DNA from: Cherax quadricarinatus
Lineage: Eukaryota > Arthropoda > Malacostraca > Decapoda > Parastacidae
DNA length: 64,000 bases
Reading direction: 5' to 3'
Assembly (NCBI RefSeq): GCF_038502225.1
Contig: NC_091311.1
Location: 36,347,584 to 36,411,583 of the forward strand
In this document: positions 57,171-64,000 of the stretch, in pieces
Layout of the letters: every line of letters starts with the position of its first letter
How positions within the stretch are numbered: the first letter of the stretch is position 1
Program-made: the position numbers and the translations under genes
Notes under the pieces: generated by a model
Databases searched by the model: none
What the model was told of the DNA's origin: nothing
Seen by the model: only the letters and a program-made list of their open reading frames with translations

Positions 57171-58407
57171 TTAATACTTGGTGCAGCGCCCTTTACAGTT
57201 AATCACGTCCCTTAGCCGTGTAGGAAGACTCGCACACAAATTCTTGAGGGTTTGGGGAGGTATATTCCATGCCTTATGTAGAGCAGCCTCCAGCCGCAGG
57301 ATGGAACTAACATCCTTGCCCAGTAAACTTCGTTTCACTACTGACCAGAGGTTCTCAATAGGGTTTAGGTCTGGGGAATTGCCTGGCCAGTCATTAACCC
57401 GTAAACGGTCCAAACATATATATACGTTTTTCAACATTTGAAAGTATGTATAAAAAAGATCTTTTGGTTTTTCTACACTTGAAAATGTGTAAAAAAAACT
57501 TTGATCTACTTTTTTTTTTTTTGTTATATTTGAAAATGTGTAAAAAAACTTAGATCTACTTTTGTAGCACTAGACATGTGAACGTAGATCTGCTTGGACC
57601 GTTTACAGGTTAAAGAACCTCACGTCACAGTCCTTAAGCCAGTGAACTAAAGATCTGGCAGTATGACATGGTGCATCATCCTGCATAAAAACCGTAGCCC
57701 CATACTTGTCCAACGCCTCGGGTAAATTGTTACACAATAACTCCAGGTAATTATACCGATTCATATACTGGTTTTTGGGAAGCACAATGAGTTTACCAAC
57801 ACTGAGCACTGAAACACCCCCCATACCATGTGCAAGTCTGGGTGTTTGGTGGTCCCACAGGTGTAGCATGGGTCTAGCGGGTCACTATCTCCGGGCCGGT
57901 ACACACGTTCACAATGGTTACAGGTGAGAGTGAGGGTTGCTTCATTACTCAAAGTACTTCAGACAACTGTTGAGGATTCCAGTGAAGATATTTCTTTGCA
58001 TAATCAAGCCTACATTTCTTCTGTGGCTTGGAGAGGATCAGTTTCTTAACCTTCCGGTGACTACTGCTCCGACGCACGTCTGGTAACAGTTCTTACAGAT
58101 ACCTCTGAGAGAAGATGTGGGTTCTTTTCTTTCAATTCTCTAGCAGTTATCTTAGGTGTACTCTCTAACTGCTTCTGTAACACAGTAAAGGTACAAAAGA
58201 TGTCTTCTTTGAGGGGCCAGGCCGAGGTTTGGCAGACAGTATTTCGACACCACCACCAGCCTTGAAATGCTGCACCCAGTTCCTCACTGAACGCTCGCAC
58301 ACACCAACATTCTCCACTATTTCTTTAGTCTGGTGCCCAGCAATGTGAAGCCCTATGATTTGAGCTATAGTTTCAGGTGTTAAAGACTTCCTCTTACCAA
58401 TAATCAA
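57171..58407 (-). pseudogene. Tc1-like transposase, interrupted
   Basis: The N-terminus at 58407 reads MIIGKRKSLTPETIAQIIGL with a paired-like HTH (HQTKEIVENVGVCERSVRNW). After frame changes the middle part (about 57950-57603) carries KYGATVFMQDDAPCHTARSL (second catalytic Asp). The C-terminal part (57390-57171) carries NDWPGNSPDLNPIENLWSVV, the Tc1 signature with the last acidic residue. The MITE at 57398-57609 separates the last two, and the first Asp region is damaged. Inactive. Confidence 0.88.
57398..57609. mobile_element. pB12: 212-bp piggyBac-type MITE with hybrid ends
   Basis: TTAA flanks lie at 57394-57397 and 57610-57613, with TIR CCCGTAAACGGTCCAA mirrored as TTGGACCGTTTACAGG. The left end has ATATATATAC at 57416-57425 and the right end GTAGATCTGC at 57584-57593 (16 bp in). 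Same family as pB2. It sits in the Tc1 transposase between the second and third catalytic motifs. Confidence 0.9.
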
Positions 58408-58689
58408 ACATGTATAGCCTCAAAACCAAAGGGAACACCGGACAAAAGATGGGTTAGATGAGAGACAAAAGTGCAACATTTTCTCTCATCACGGCAGCCA
58501 CGTGAGCACTGAGGAGTCACTGTGGTGTGTGGGGCCAGGCCGTGATGTCATGCTAATGGCTGCTACCCTACATGATGCACTGACAAAAAAAGACTACCCC
58601 CCCCCCCTTGCATGGCAGGCCTTTGATTTTCATCACAGGATTATGCAGGGGCACTCACCTGGCATAATGCCATGATAAGCACTGTATAT

Positions 58690-58790
58690 ACTAATTGCTA
58701 ACTGTACCACAAGAGGGGCTTGAACCTGCAGTTACAGTCTTAAAACTCCAGACTAACACATTATCCACTGGGCCAGCTCACTGACAGTGA
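58690..58790 (-). repeat. tRNA-derived SINE head
   Basis: On the minus strand TGGCCCAGTGGATAA resembles a Pol III A-box region (TGGCNNAGTGG) and GGTTCAAGCCCC a B-box, about 40 bp apart, as in tRNA-derived SINEs. It is next to the CR1-type LINE at 58791. It cannot be a functional tRNA gene as far as I can fold it. Confidence 0.6.
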
Positions 58791-60603
58791 TAAGGAAATG
58801 TGTAGAATTTTTAACACATACTTCCTCTCAGTTTTTACACAGGAGGATACCAGCGATATGCCAGTAATGAAAAATTATGTAGAACAGGACGATAATAAAC
58901 TGTGCACTATTAGGGTCACAAGTGACATGGTCCTTAGGCAAATAGATAAATTAAAACCTAACAAATCCCCAGGCCCTGATGAACTGTATGCAAGGGTTCT
59001 AAAGGAATGTAAAGAGGAGCTTAGCACACCTTTGGCTAATCTTTTCAACATATCACTACAAACTGGCATGGTGCCAGATAAGTGGAAAATGGCAAATGTG
59101 ATACCTATTTTCAAAACAGGTGACAGGTCCTTAGCTTCGAACTATAGACCAATAAGCCTGACCTCCATAGTGGGAAAATTTATGGAATCAATAATTGCCG
59201 AGGCAGTTCGTAGCCACCTTGAAAAGCATAAATTAATCAACGAATCTCAGCATGGTTTTACAAAGGGGCGTTCCTGCCTTACGAATTTATTAACTTTTTT
59301 CACTAAGGTATTTGAGGAGGTAGATCATGGTAATGAATATGATATTGTGTATATGGACTTCAGTAAGGCTTTTGACAGGGTCCCACATCAGAGACTGTTG
59401 AGGAAAATTAAAGCACATGGAATAGGAGGAGAAATTTTTTCCTGGATAGAGGCATGGTTGACAAATAGGCAGCAGAGAGTTTGCATAAATGGGGAGAAAT
59501 CAGAGTGGGGAAGTGTCACGAGCGGTGTTCCACAGGGGTCAGTGTTGGGCCCCCTGCTGTTCACAATCTACATAAACGACATAGATGAGGGCATAAAGAG
59601 CGACATCGGCAAGTTTGCCGATGACACCAAAATAGGCCGTCGAATTCATTCTGACGAGGACATTCGAGCACTCCAGGAAGATTTGAATAGACTGATGCAG
59701 TGGTCGGAGAAGTGGCAGATGCAGTTTAATATAGACAAATGCAAAGTTCTAAATGTTGGACAGGACAATAACCATGCCACATATAAACTAAATAATGTAG
59801 ATCTTAATATTACGGATTGCGAAAAAGATTTAGGAGTTCTGGTTAGCAGTAATCTGAAACCAAGACAACAGTGCATAAGTGTTCGCAATAAAGCTAATAG
59901 AATCCTTGGCTTCATATCAAGAAGCATAAATAACAGGAGTCCTCAGGTTGTTCTTCAACTCTATACATCCTTGGTTAGGCCTCATTTAGATTATGCTGCA
60001 CAGTTTTGGTCACCGTATTACAGAATGGATATAAATTCTCTGGAAAATGTACAAAGGAGGATGAGAAAGTTGATCCCATGTATCAGAAACCTTCCCTATG
60101 AGGATAGACTAAGGGCCCTGAAACTGCACTCTCTAGAAAGACGTAGAATTAGGGGGGATATGATTGAGGTGTATAAATGGAAGACAGGAATAAATAAAGG
60201 GGATGTAAATAGTGTGCTGAAAATATCTAGCCTAGACAGGACTCGCAGCAATGGTTTTAAGTTGGAAAAATTCAGATTCAGGAAGGATATAGGAAAGTAC
60301 TGGTTTGGTAATAGAGTTGTGGATGAGTGGAACAAACTCCCAAGTACCGTTATAGAGGCTAGAACGTTGTGTAGCTTTAAAAATAGGTTGGATAAATACA
60401 TGAGTAGATGTGGGTGGGTGTGAGTTAGACGTGATAGCTTGTGCTACCAGGTCGGTTGCCGTGTTCCTCCCTTAAGTCAATGTGACCTGACCTGACTAGG
60501 TTGGGTGCATTGGCTTAAGCCGGTAGGAGACTTGGACCTGCCTCGCATGGGCCAGTAGGCCTTCTGCAGTGTTCCTTCGTTCTTATGTTCTTATGTTCTT
60601 AAG
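58791..60603 (+). mobile_element. CR1/L2-type LINE, 5'-truncated, RT frame intact
   Basis: One uninterrupted frame covers the RT and C-terminus, followed by a 3' UTR of about 180 bp that ends in octamer-like repeats (tgttctta) at 60578-60603. Short 3' tandem repeats instead of poly(A) are typical of CR1 and L2 elements. It is the youngest-looking LINE in the window. Confidence 0.88.
58798..60423 (+). CDS. CR1-type reverse transcriptase, open 541 codons
   Basis: The first in-frame Met is at 58798, but the frame is open just upstream and the true N-terminus and endonuclease are lost. Visible blocks are DKLKPNKSPGPDELYARVLK, NYRPISLTSIVGK, QHGFTKGRSCLTNLL, IVYMDFSKAFDRVPHQRLL (first Asp), GVPQGSVLGPLLFTIYIND, KFADDTKIG (catalytic FADD), LVRPHLDYAAQFWSPY, and the C-terminal VVDEWNKLPSTVIEARTLCS, with a stop after GWV. 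No stop or frameshift is found across 1.6 kb. Without endonuclease it cannot move alone. Confidence 0.9.
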   Translation: MCRIFNTYFLSVFTQEDTSDMPVMKNYVEQDDNKLCTIRVTSDMVLRQIDKLKPNKSPGPDELYARVLKECKEELSTPLANLFNISLQTGMVPDKWKMANVIPIFKTGDRSLASNYRPISLTSIVGKFMESIIAEAVRSHLEKHKLINESQHGFTKGRSCLTNLLTFFTKVFEEVDHGNEYDIVYMDFSKAFDRVPHQRLLRKIKAHGIGGEIFSWIEAWLTNRQQRVCINGEKSEWGSVTSGVPQGSVLGPLLFTIYINDIDEGIKSDIGKFADDTKIGRRIHSDEDIRALQEDLNRLMQWSEKWQMQFNIDKCKVLNVGQDNNHATYKLNNVDLNITDCEKDLGVLVSSNLKPRQQCISVRNKANRILGFISRSINNRSPQVVLQLYTSLVRPHLDYAAQFWSPYYRMDINSLENVQRRMRKLIPCIRNLPYEDRLRALKLHSLERRRIRGDMIEVYKWKTGINKGDVNSVLKISSLDRTRSNGFKLEKFRFRKDIGKYWFGNRVVDEWNKLPSTVIEARTLCSFKNRLDKYMSRCGWV

Positions 60604-61184
60604 TCATCCATCTACATATGTATATTTATACACCATAGGAAGGTTACCATAGGCACCACTGTGACCACAAATGCAAGTTTTTACAGATGAATATCCTGCC
60701 AGTGTGGCTGTGACAAACTCTAGCTAAAGTCCCCTCCAAGCCATCATCGTGACTCACGTTTGCAGTTGTGTCATTACGATTTCATGTGTCATACTAGTTG
60801 ATGACTGGATGTGACACATTGTACCATAACAATTTGCCAATAAATAACTCCCCCTCCCAGAGTTTGGATACTTTGCTTGTATAAAAAAATGCCAATGGCC
60901 AAGGTTGGCAAAGCAGGAAAACTCAATAATGTTATTGCTTGGGCAAATTGTTATGTTGGAAAAGATTAACAAAAATACATTTTTCTTGGCATAAGCCCAC
61001 ATCAAAAGCAATAAAAACTTAGTATTGCAACCTAGCCAACTGTAGCTGAAGTAAACAAAGGCCAATAGCAAAATATGAAAGGGGTGGATAGGGAAGGAGT
61101 TGTCTGCAACCTGATAACAGTGAATTTTTTTGGTTGAGCAACAGTTGGTTATAAGTGATTTGTGGTAACATAATATTTAGCAGA
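60604..61184. other. Intronic stretch, weak SINE-like block
   Basis: The piece at 60755-60800 repeats the block at 55455-55480 (gtgtcattacgatttcatg). Otherwise nothing recognised. Confidence 0.4.
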
Positions 61185-61330
61185 AAATGCTGAACTCGTA
61201 GGGATCACACAGCACCCAGGAAATGGGAGGCAATCAGGTTTGAGCTGAAGAAGGGAAGGGCAATTCTATTTCTTTGGGTCAAGAGTCCTTCAGCACCATC
61301 AGAAAACCTTCCTTGAGGGAATTTCTGTAA
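61185..61330. repeat. SINE-like repeat copy
   Basis: Blocks 'gaaaatgctgaactcgtagg', 'gggaggcaatcaggtttgag' and 'gggtcaagagtccttcagca' follow the order of the repeat at 49955-50100 and 62862-63027. Confidence 0.55.
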
Positions 61331-62028
61331 CAGATCCTAGCATAAGGATCTGCAGATATATACCTCTATCTTGTGAATTTAATTAAGGCCTTAGATTAAA
61401 TATTTGCTTATACTTTGAATCTTTAAATTTCAAAATGAAATAAAACCGACCTCACTGGTTTTAGCTACCCATTAAATACATTCATATTCAATACATCCAC
61501 TAACATATCCCACGTTTCCTTGCAAGAAGATAATCCCCCCCCCCCCTTCTCAACAAATGTTTCTACGCTAATTTCCCCTTTAAGTGGGAACTGAGAAGTT
61601 TATCTAGTGGGAAAATATAGTCTTTCCCTCCCTACCTGAGACAATGATCAACTAATATTTATACACTTTACCCCAGTGAGGGGTGGAGGGGGGAACTGAA
61701 AAGCTTTTCCAGTGGGGAAACTGGGTAATAGTAGTAGTTTCCCCTTCCTCCCTGGACTCCACCTTGGAGGACAAGCCACATGCAAGACCATCCCTACAAT
61801 TAACATACCTTCACTATTTTCCCAGTGGAGGGAGAGACGCTTATCCAGTGGGGGGGGGGCTGGTACTAGCTGGTCGTAGTAACAGTGGTAGTAGTAATAA
61901 TAGCAGTAGTAGTAGTTTCCCCAACCACCACCACCTCCCTCCCTCGGTCCCCACCACTCAGGTTGAGCCACATGGAACACCATCTCCACCTTCTCCCCAC
62001 CATTACCTTCCCTCCCTCCCCTGCTCAC
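61331..62028. other. First intron start, low-complexity
   Basis: G- and C-rich homopolymer runs (61537-61548, 61850-61859) and diverged tandem blocks of the form 'aactgaaaagcttttccagt ... ggg' at about 61580, 61690 and 61835 lie just downstream of exon 1. No gene is supported here; the long open frames that cross it are composition effects. Confidence 0.5.
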
Positions 62029-62106
62029 CTTATCAGCCTCTTTGGTCTTGGCATACTTTTCCAGTTTACGCTGGTACTGAGCAATCTGCTCAGCAACGTT
62101 GGACAT
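62029..62106 (-). CDS. ELOA: Elongin A exon 1, start of coding sequence
   Basis: 26 codons, MSNVAEQIAQYQRKLEKYAK then TKEADK, ending in phase 0 at a GTGAGC donor. The short amphipathic N-terminal helix before the TFIIS-N domain fits Elongin A. I chose the ATG at 62104-62106 because its context (AAGATGT, A at -3) is good and because the residues upstream in the same frame (Ala run from CAG/TGC repeats) look like leader. An in-frame ATG at 62217 would add about 37 residues and cannot be excluded. Confidence 0.82.
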
Positions 62107-62115
62107 CTTCACAGG

Positions 62116-62146
<31 letters not shown>

Positions 62147-62220
62147 CAACACAACAGCTGACGCTCAAGCGAGCTCCTCCTCCACACAACAATCAAATGA
62201 ACATCTCCCATAAACACATC
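62107..62220 (-). promoter_or_regulatory. Probable 5' UTR of Elongin A with triplet repeat
   Basis: A (CAG)n run on the plus strand (about 62124-62144) lies just upstream of the start codon. There is no stop in the ELOA frame up to 62217. The transcription start is not identifiable from the sequence. Repeats begin by about 62270, so the gene's leader and proximal promoter must be compact or must overlap them. Confidence 0.45.
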
Positions 62221-62264
62221 TTCCAGCTTTGTCGAAAATGGTATAAAATACCCATGAGTTAAAG

Positions 62265-62530
62265 ATTAAGAGACGTATGCAACAGATGGGAATCTTTATT
62301 GATGAAACTTTTCGCCTACACAGTAGGCGACGTCGGTCAAATATAGAGAGAGCAGTATTGATGAAATAAAGATGATATAATCAGTGTATCAACCTTGGAG
62401 AAAAAGTATTTGAGGTGGTCAGTCCCTCAGCCTGGAGAACATCATTCCAGACCATGGAGCTGAGCTCTTCTCCAGGCTGAGGGACTGACCACCTTAAAAC
62501 TAAGTCTTCAAGGGTGACGGACCGATTACA
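62265..62530 (-). mobile_element. Hairpin element with hammerhead-like motif, copy 2
   Basis: It contains the motif at 62301-62339 and a perfect 26-bp inverted repeat (62414-62439 and 62468-62493, built on 'cagtccctcagcctggag'). It lies immediately upstream of the Elongin A leader, with the ribozyme-like strand being the same as the gene's. Confidence 0.6.
62301..62339 (-). ncRNA. Diverged hammerhead-like motif
   Basis: Minus strand: TTTGA, CCGACGT (consensus CTGATGA), a hairpin GCCTAC-TGT-GTAGGC, GAAAA, GTT, then TCA, which can pair with the TGA. C-to-T type changes in the core and an A for C after GAAA make activity doubtful. Confidence 0.35.
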
Positions 62531-62659
62531 TGAAAATGAAAACGTTTATTTCCTTGCAAAGCTTACAATGTGTGGTTTACGTACTACAAAATATCAATTA
62601 CAAAGAAAGCCACTAGCGTGCATATGTATTTAATCTGTACTGCCTCCTGTGCTCGACTG

Positions 62660-62860
62660 AAGATTGAGACACTTATGCAAAATATGGGAATCTTTATTCA
62701 GGAAACGTTTCGCCAGTGGCTTCATCAGTCCAATACAAAGTAGAAAGGTGTAAGGAGAGTAGTAGTTTGAGGTAATCAGTCCCTCAGCCTGGAGTCGATG
62801 TGTTCAGTCCAGATTGATGGGCTGAACACATCTCCAGGCTGAGGGACTGATTACATTCAA
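62660..62860 (-). mobile_element. Hairpin element with hammerhead-like motif, copy 3
   Basis: It includes the best-conserved motif (62701-62735) and an inverted repeat of 23 bp at 62772-62794 and 62832-62854, with a second inner inverted repeat (gatgtgttcag at 62797-62807 and its inverse at 62822-62832). Together they could fold into one long hairpin. Confidence 0.6.
62701..62735 (-). ncRNA. Hammerhead ribozyme-like motif with intact core
   Basis: Minus strand, in order: GGA, CTGATGA (62728-62722), a hairpin A-GCC-ACT-GGC (stem II, 62721-62712), GAAA (62711-62708), C, GTT, TCC. CTGATGA and GAAA are the two invariant core strings of the hammerhead. GGA and TCC can pair as the start of stem I. 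C-GTT leaves stem III at a single base pair without loop, as described for small hammerheads in Penelope-like elements and retrozymes, which may act as dimers. GTT is a permitted but less usual cleavage triplet. Confidence 0.55.
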
Positions 62861-62861
62861 T

Positions 62862-63027
62862 TATTATTATAATCAAAGAGGAAGCGCTAAACCCGGAGGA
62901 TTATACAGCGCCTCTGGGGGGGAATGTGGAAGGGATTCAGGCTTAATTTGGGGAACTGGAGCACAGATCCAATTCCCTAAATCAAGAGCCCCTCACCAAC
63001 ATCAAGGACCCTTCCTTGAGGGGATTA
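62862..63027. repeat. SINE-like repeat copy
   Basis: From an (ATT) run, 'aggaagcgctaaacccgga', through ggaactggagcacagatcca to 'acccttccttgagggg'. This is the most complete copy of the block family seen at 6335, 31140, 49955 and 61185. Confidence 0.6.
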
Positions 63028-63029
63028 CA

Positions 63030-63130
63030 TTCAAACTACTCATCTTCAACCAATTTTCTCTACTGGACTAAAGAAGACACCAGTTGGTGGAACGTTTCCA
63101 CAATAAGATACCCAAGTGTTGCATCATTTA
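63030..63130 (+). mobile_element. Hairpin element fragment, plus strand
   Basis: It contains a plus-strand hammerhead-like order at 63065-63103: TGGA, CTAAAGA (diverged core), a hairpin CACC-AGTT-GGTG, GAAC, GTT, TCCA. TGGA and TCCA are complementary, matching the stem I position of the other copies. The core is damaged. Confidence 0.4.
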
Positions 63131-63134
63131 TTAC

Positions 63135-63420
63135 AAGTTCTACGACGTGTATAAATAGGAAACAGGAATAAAGGGAATGTAAATAACATGCTAAAAATAT
63201 TTAACCAAGACAAGACTCGCAGCAATGGGTTTAAAGTTGGAAAAATTTAGATTTAGAAAGGATGAAAGGATACAAGAAAGCAATGGTTTGGTAGAAGAGT
63301 TGTGGATGAGTGGAACAAATTCCCGCGTAGCGTTATTGAAGCTAAAACCTTGAGTAGCTTTCAAAATAAGTTAACGAAAGTACACGAGTGGGCAATAAGA
63401 CGGCAGTGAAGTTCCCAATG
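63135..63420 (+). mobile_element. CR1-type LINE 3' fragment
   Basis: It matches the C-terminal coding region of the LINE at 58791-60603: 'caagactcgcagcaatgggt', then 'gttgtggatgagtggaacaa' (protein VVDEWNK) and 'tagctttcaaaataagtt'. Frame changes are present. Confidence 0.8.
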
Positions 63421-63649
63421 CCGTCTTATTGTGACTGCTTCAAGGGCAAATTTCTTAGTACTCCAGCACACGAAGATTATAGTTGCCTTAAACCATTGGT
63501 GAGGCCTCCCTACATTATTTTGGCTTCGTATTCAAAAAAGTAATAAAATGCTCAACGTTTCACCGATACATCGCTATTTTTCGCGACTCTCCCACCCGGT
63601 GTCACGGTTCACTTTCCAATTCGTTTTTATTTTCAGGGTCACACCAACA

Positions 63650-64000
63650 ATACATTTTAAACAATATGAAATTAAGACATGTGCAACATCTGGGTATCTT
63701 CATTGTAGACGTTTCGCCATCCAGTGGCTTTATCAATACAAATTCAAGGATATGACTTGAAGACAGAACTATGTACAGAAGATGAGGTAATCAGTCCCTC
63801 AACCTTGGAGCAGGTGCGAAGAGCACCGTATTATTATTATTATTATAATCAAAAAGAAGCGCTAAGCCACAAGGGCTATACAGGAGAGCATCGTAGTCGT
63901 GGAGATTCTGAAGCAGAAGCAAGGCGCCTGACGCTTATATACTAACGTCAAGTGGAAATGGGACGGGTAGCAGACGAGGGCTGTCACTGGTAGGCGGGAT
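63650..64000 (-). mobile_element. Hairpin element with hammerhead-like motif, copy 5
   Basis: Collinear with the element at 20245-20530: gacatgtgcaacatctgggt, the motif at 63703-63741, 'aggtaatcagtccctcaacc' and 'ggcagacgagggc'-like end. It is cut by the window edge. A short SINE-like piece (about 63830-63882) is inserted, flanked by AGAGCACCG and AGAGCATCG, a likely target duplication. Confidence 0.6.
63703..63741 (-). ncRNA. Hammerhead-like motif with 5-bp stem I
   Basis: Minus strand: TTGTA, TTGATAA (consensus CTGATGA, changed at the C3 and G8 positions), a hairpin GCC-ACTGGAT-GGC, GAAAC, GTC, TACAA. TTGTA and TACAA are fully complementary and lie exactly where stem I should be. GTC is the canonical cleavage triplet. 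The core changes probably inactivate this copy, but the architecture is clear. Confidence 0.5.

Larger units (their letters stand above)
57069..58684 (-). mobile_element. Tc1-like transposon
   Basis: The ends are CAGTGCTTGTCACAGCATTA after TA 57067-57068 and the inverse of CAGTGCTTATCATGGCATTA before TA 58685-58686. At 1.6 kb this is typical of Tc1. The transposase lies on the minus strand and is interrupted by the MITE pB12. Confidence 0.9.

Noticed and set aside
58690..58790. tRNA gene on the minus strand
   Set aside because: A- and B-box-like segments are present, but a cloverleaf with acceptor stem and anticodon arm cannot be drawn. A SINE head is the better reading.
61648..62262. A 189-codon frame through exon 1 and long plus-strand frames opposite
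   Set aside because: Only the first 26 codons from 62106 are followed by a good donor and fit Elongin A. The rest is low-complexity intron or leader.

Overview
The window looks like nuclear DNA from a large, repeat-rich arthropod genome. The flavour of the repeats (Tigger, piggyBac, RTE, CR1, tRNA-derived SINEs) suggests a decapod crustacean such as a crayfish. That taxon is an inference and was not checked by any search. No prokaryotic gene organisation, tRNA gene, rRNA gene or CRISPR array was found.

The only host gene I can support covers almost the whole window on the minus strand. It is Elongin A (the ELOA/TCEB3 family), the large subunit of the RNA polymerase II elongation factor SIII and the substrate receptor of a Cullin-5 ubiquitin ligase. 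Eight coding exons join in phase: 62106-62029, 49632-49387, 39220-38056, 25617-25466, 22674-22460, 14906-14812, 12964-12804 and 399-211. All have GT-AG junctions and together make 2301 nt, or 767 codons. They encode the TFIIS-N-like domain, a charged Lys/Arg/Asp/Glu/Ser-rich middle region, the BC-box, and the following Cullin-binding and C-terminal conserved region. The 3' end of the gene lies beyond the left edge of the window.

The introns are built from nested transposable elements. From left to right: a Tigger-like non-autonomous element at 674-6875 stuffed with three back-to-back Tigger copies; an RTE-type LINE at 7.2-10.5 kb; a nest of TA-flanked MITEs and a LINE at 13.1-14.6 kb; an almost intact piggyBac at 15.1-18.1 kb; a second piggyBac at 18.3-21.3 kb that carries a CR1-like LINE and a hammerhead-like element and itself sits in a LINE tail; an RTE inside a MITE at 22.8-25.0 kb; a Tigger with an internal minisatellite at 25.8-26.7 kb; piggyBac derivatives and a degenerate LINE at 27.3-30.6 kb; further Tigger copies, including one Tigger inserted in another, at 31.8-37.5 kb; a tandem array of short LINE-derived units at 39.5-41.8 kb; an RTE broken into five pieces by later insertions at 41.9-49.2 kb; more piggyBac derivatives, Tigger copies and a Tc1 element at 50-58.7 kb; and an open CR1-type reverse transcriptase at 58.8-60.6 kb. 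The region upstream of Elongin A (62.2-64 kb) holds hairpin elements with hammerhead-ribozyme-like motifs.

Three patterns deserve most attention. First, TTAA-flanked piggyBac relatives carry paired subterminal palindromes of the form GTA-NNNN-TAC at a nearly fixed offset and spacing, with the central tetramer switched between TATA, CTAG and GATC. Second, two Tigger copies share the same two internal deletions and both keep an open 146-codon reading frame that lacks the catalytic domain. Third, several copies of a hairpin element show the layout of a hammerhead ribozyme with no real stem III.
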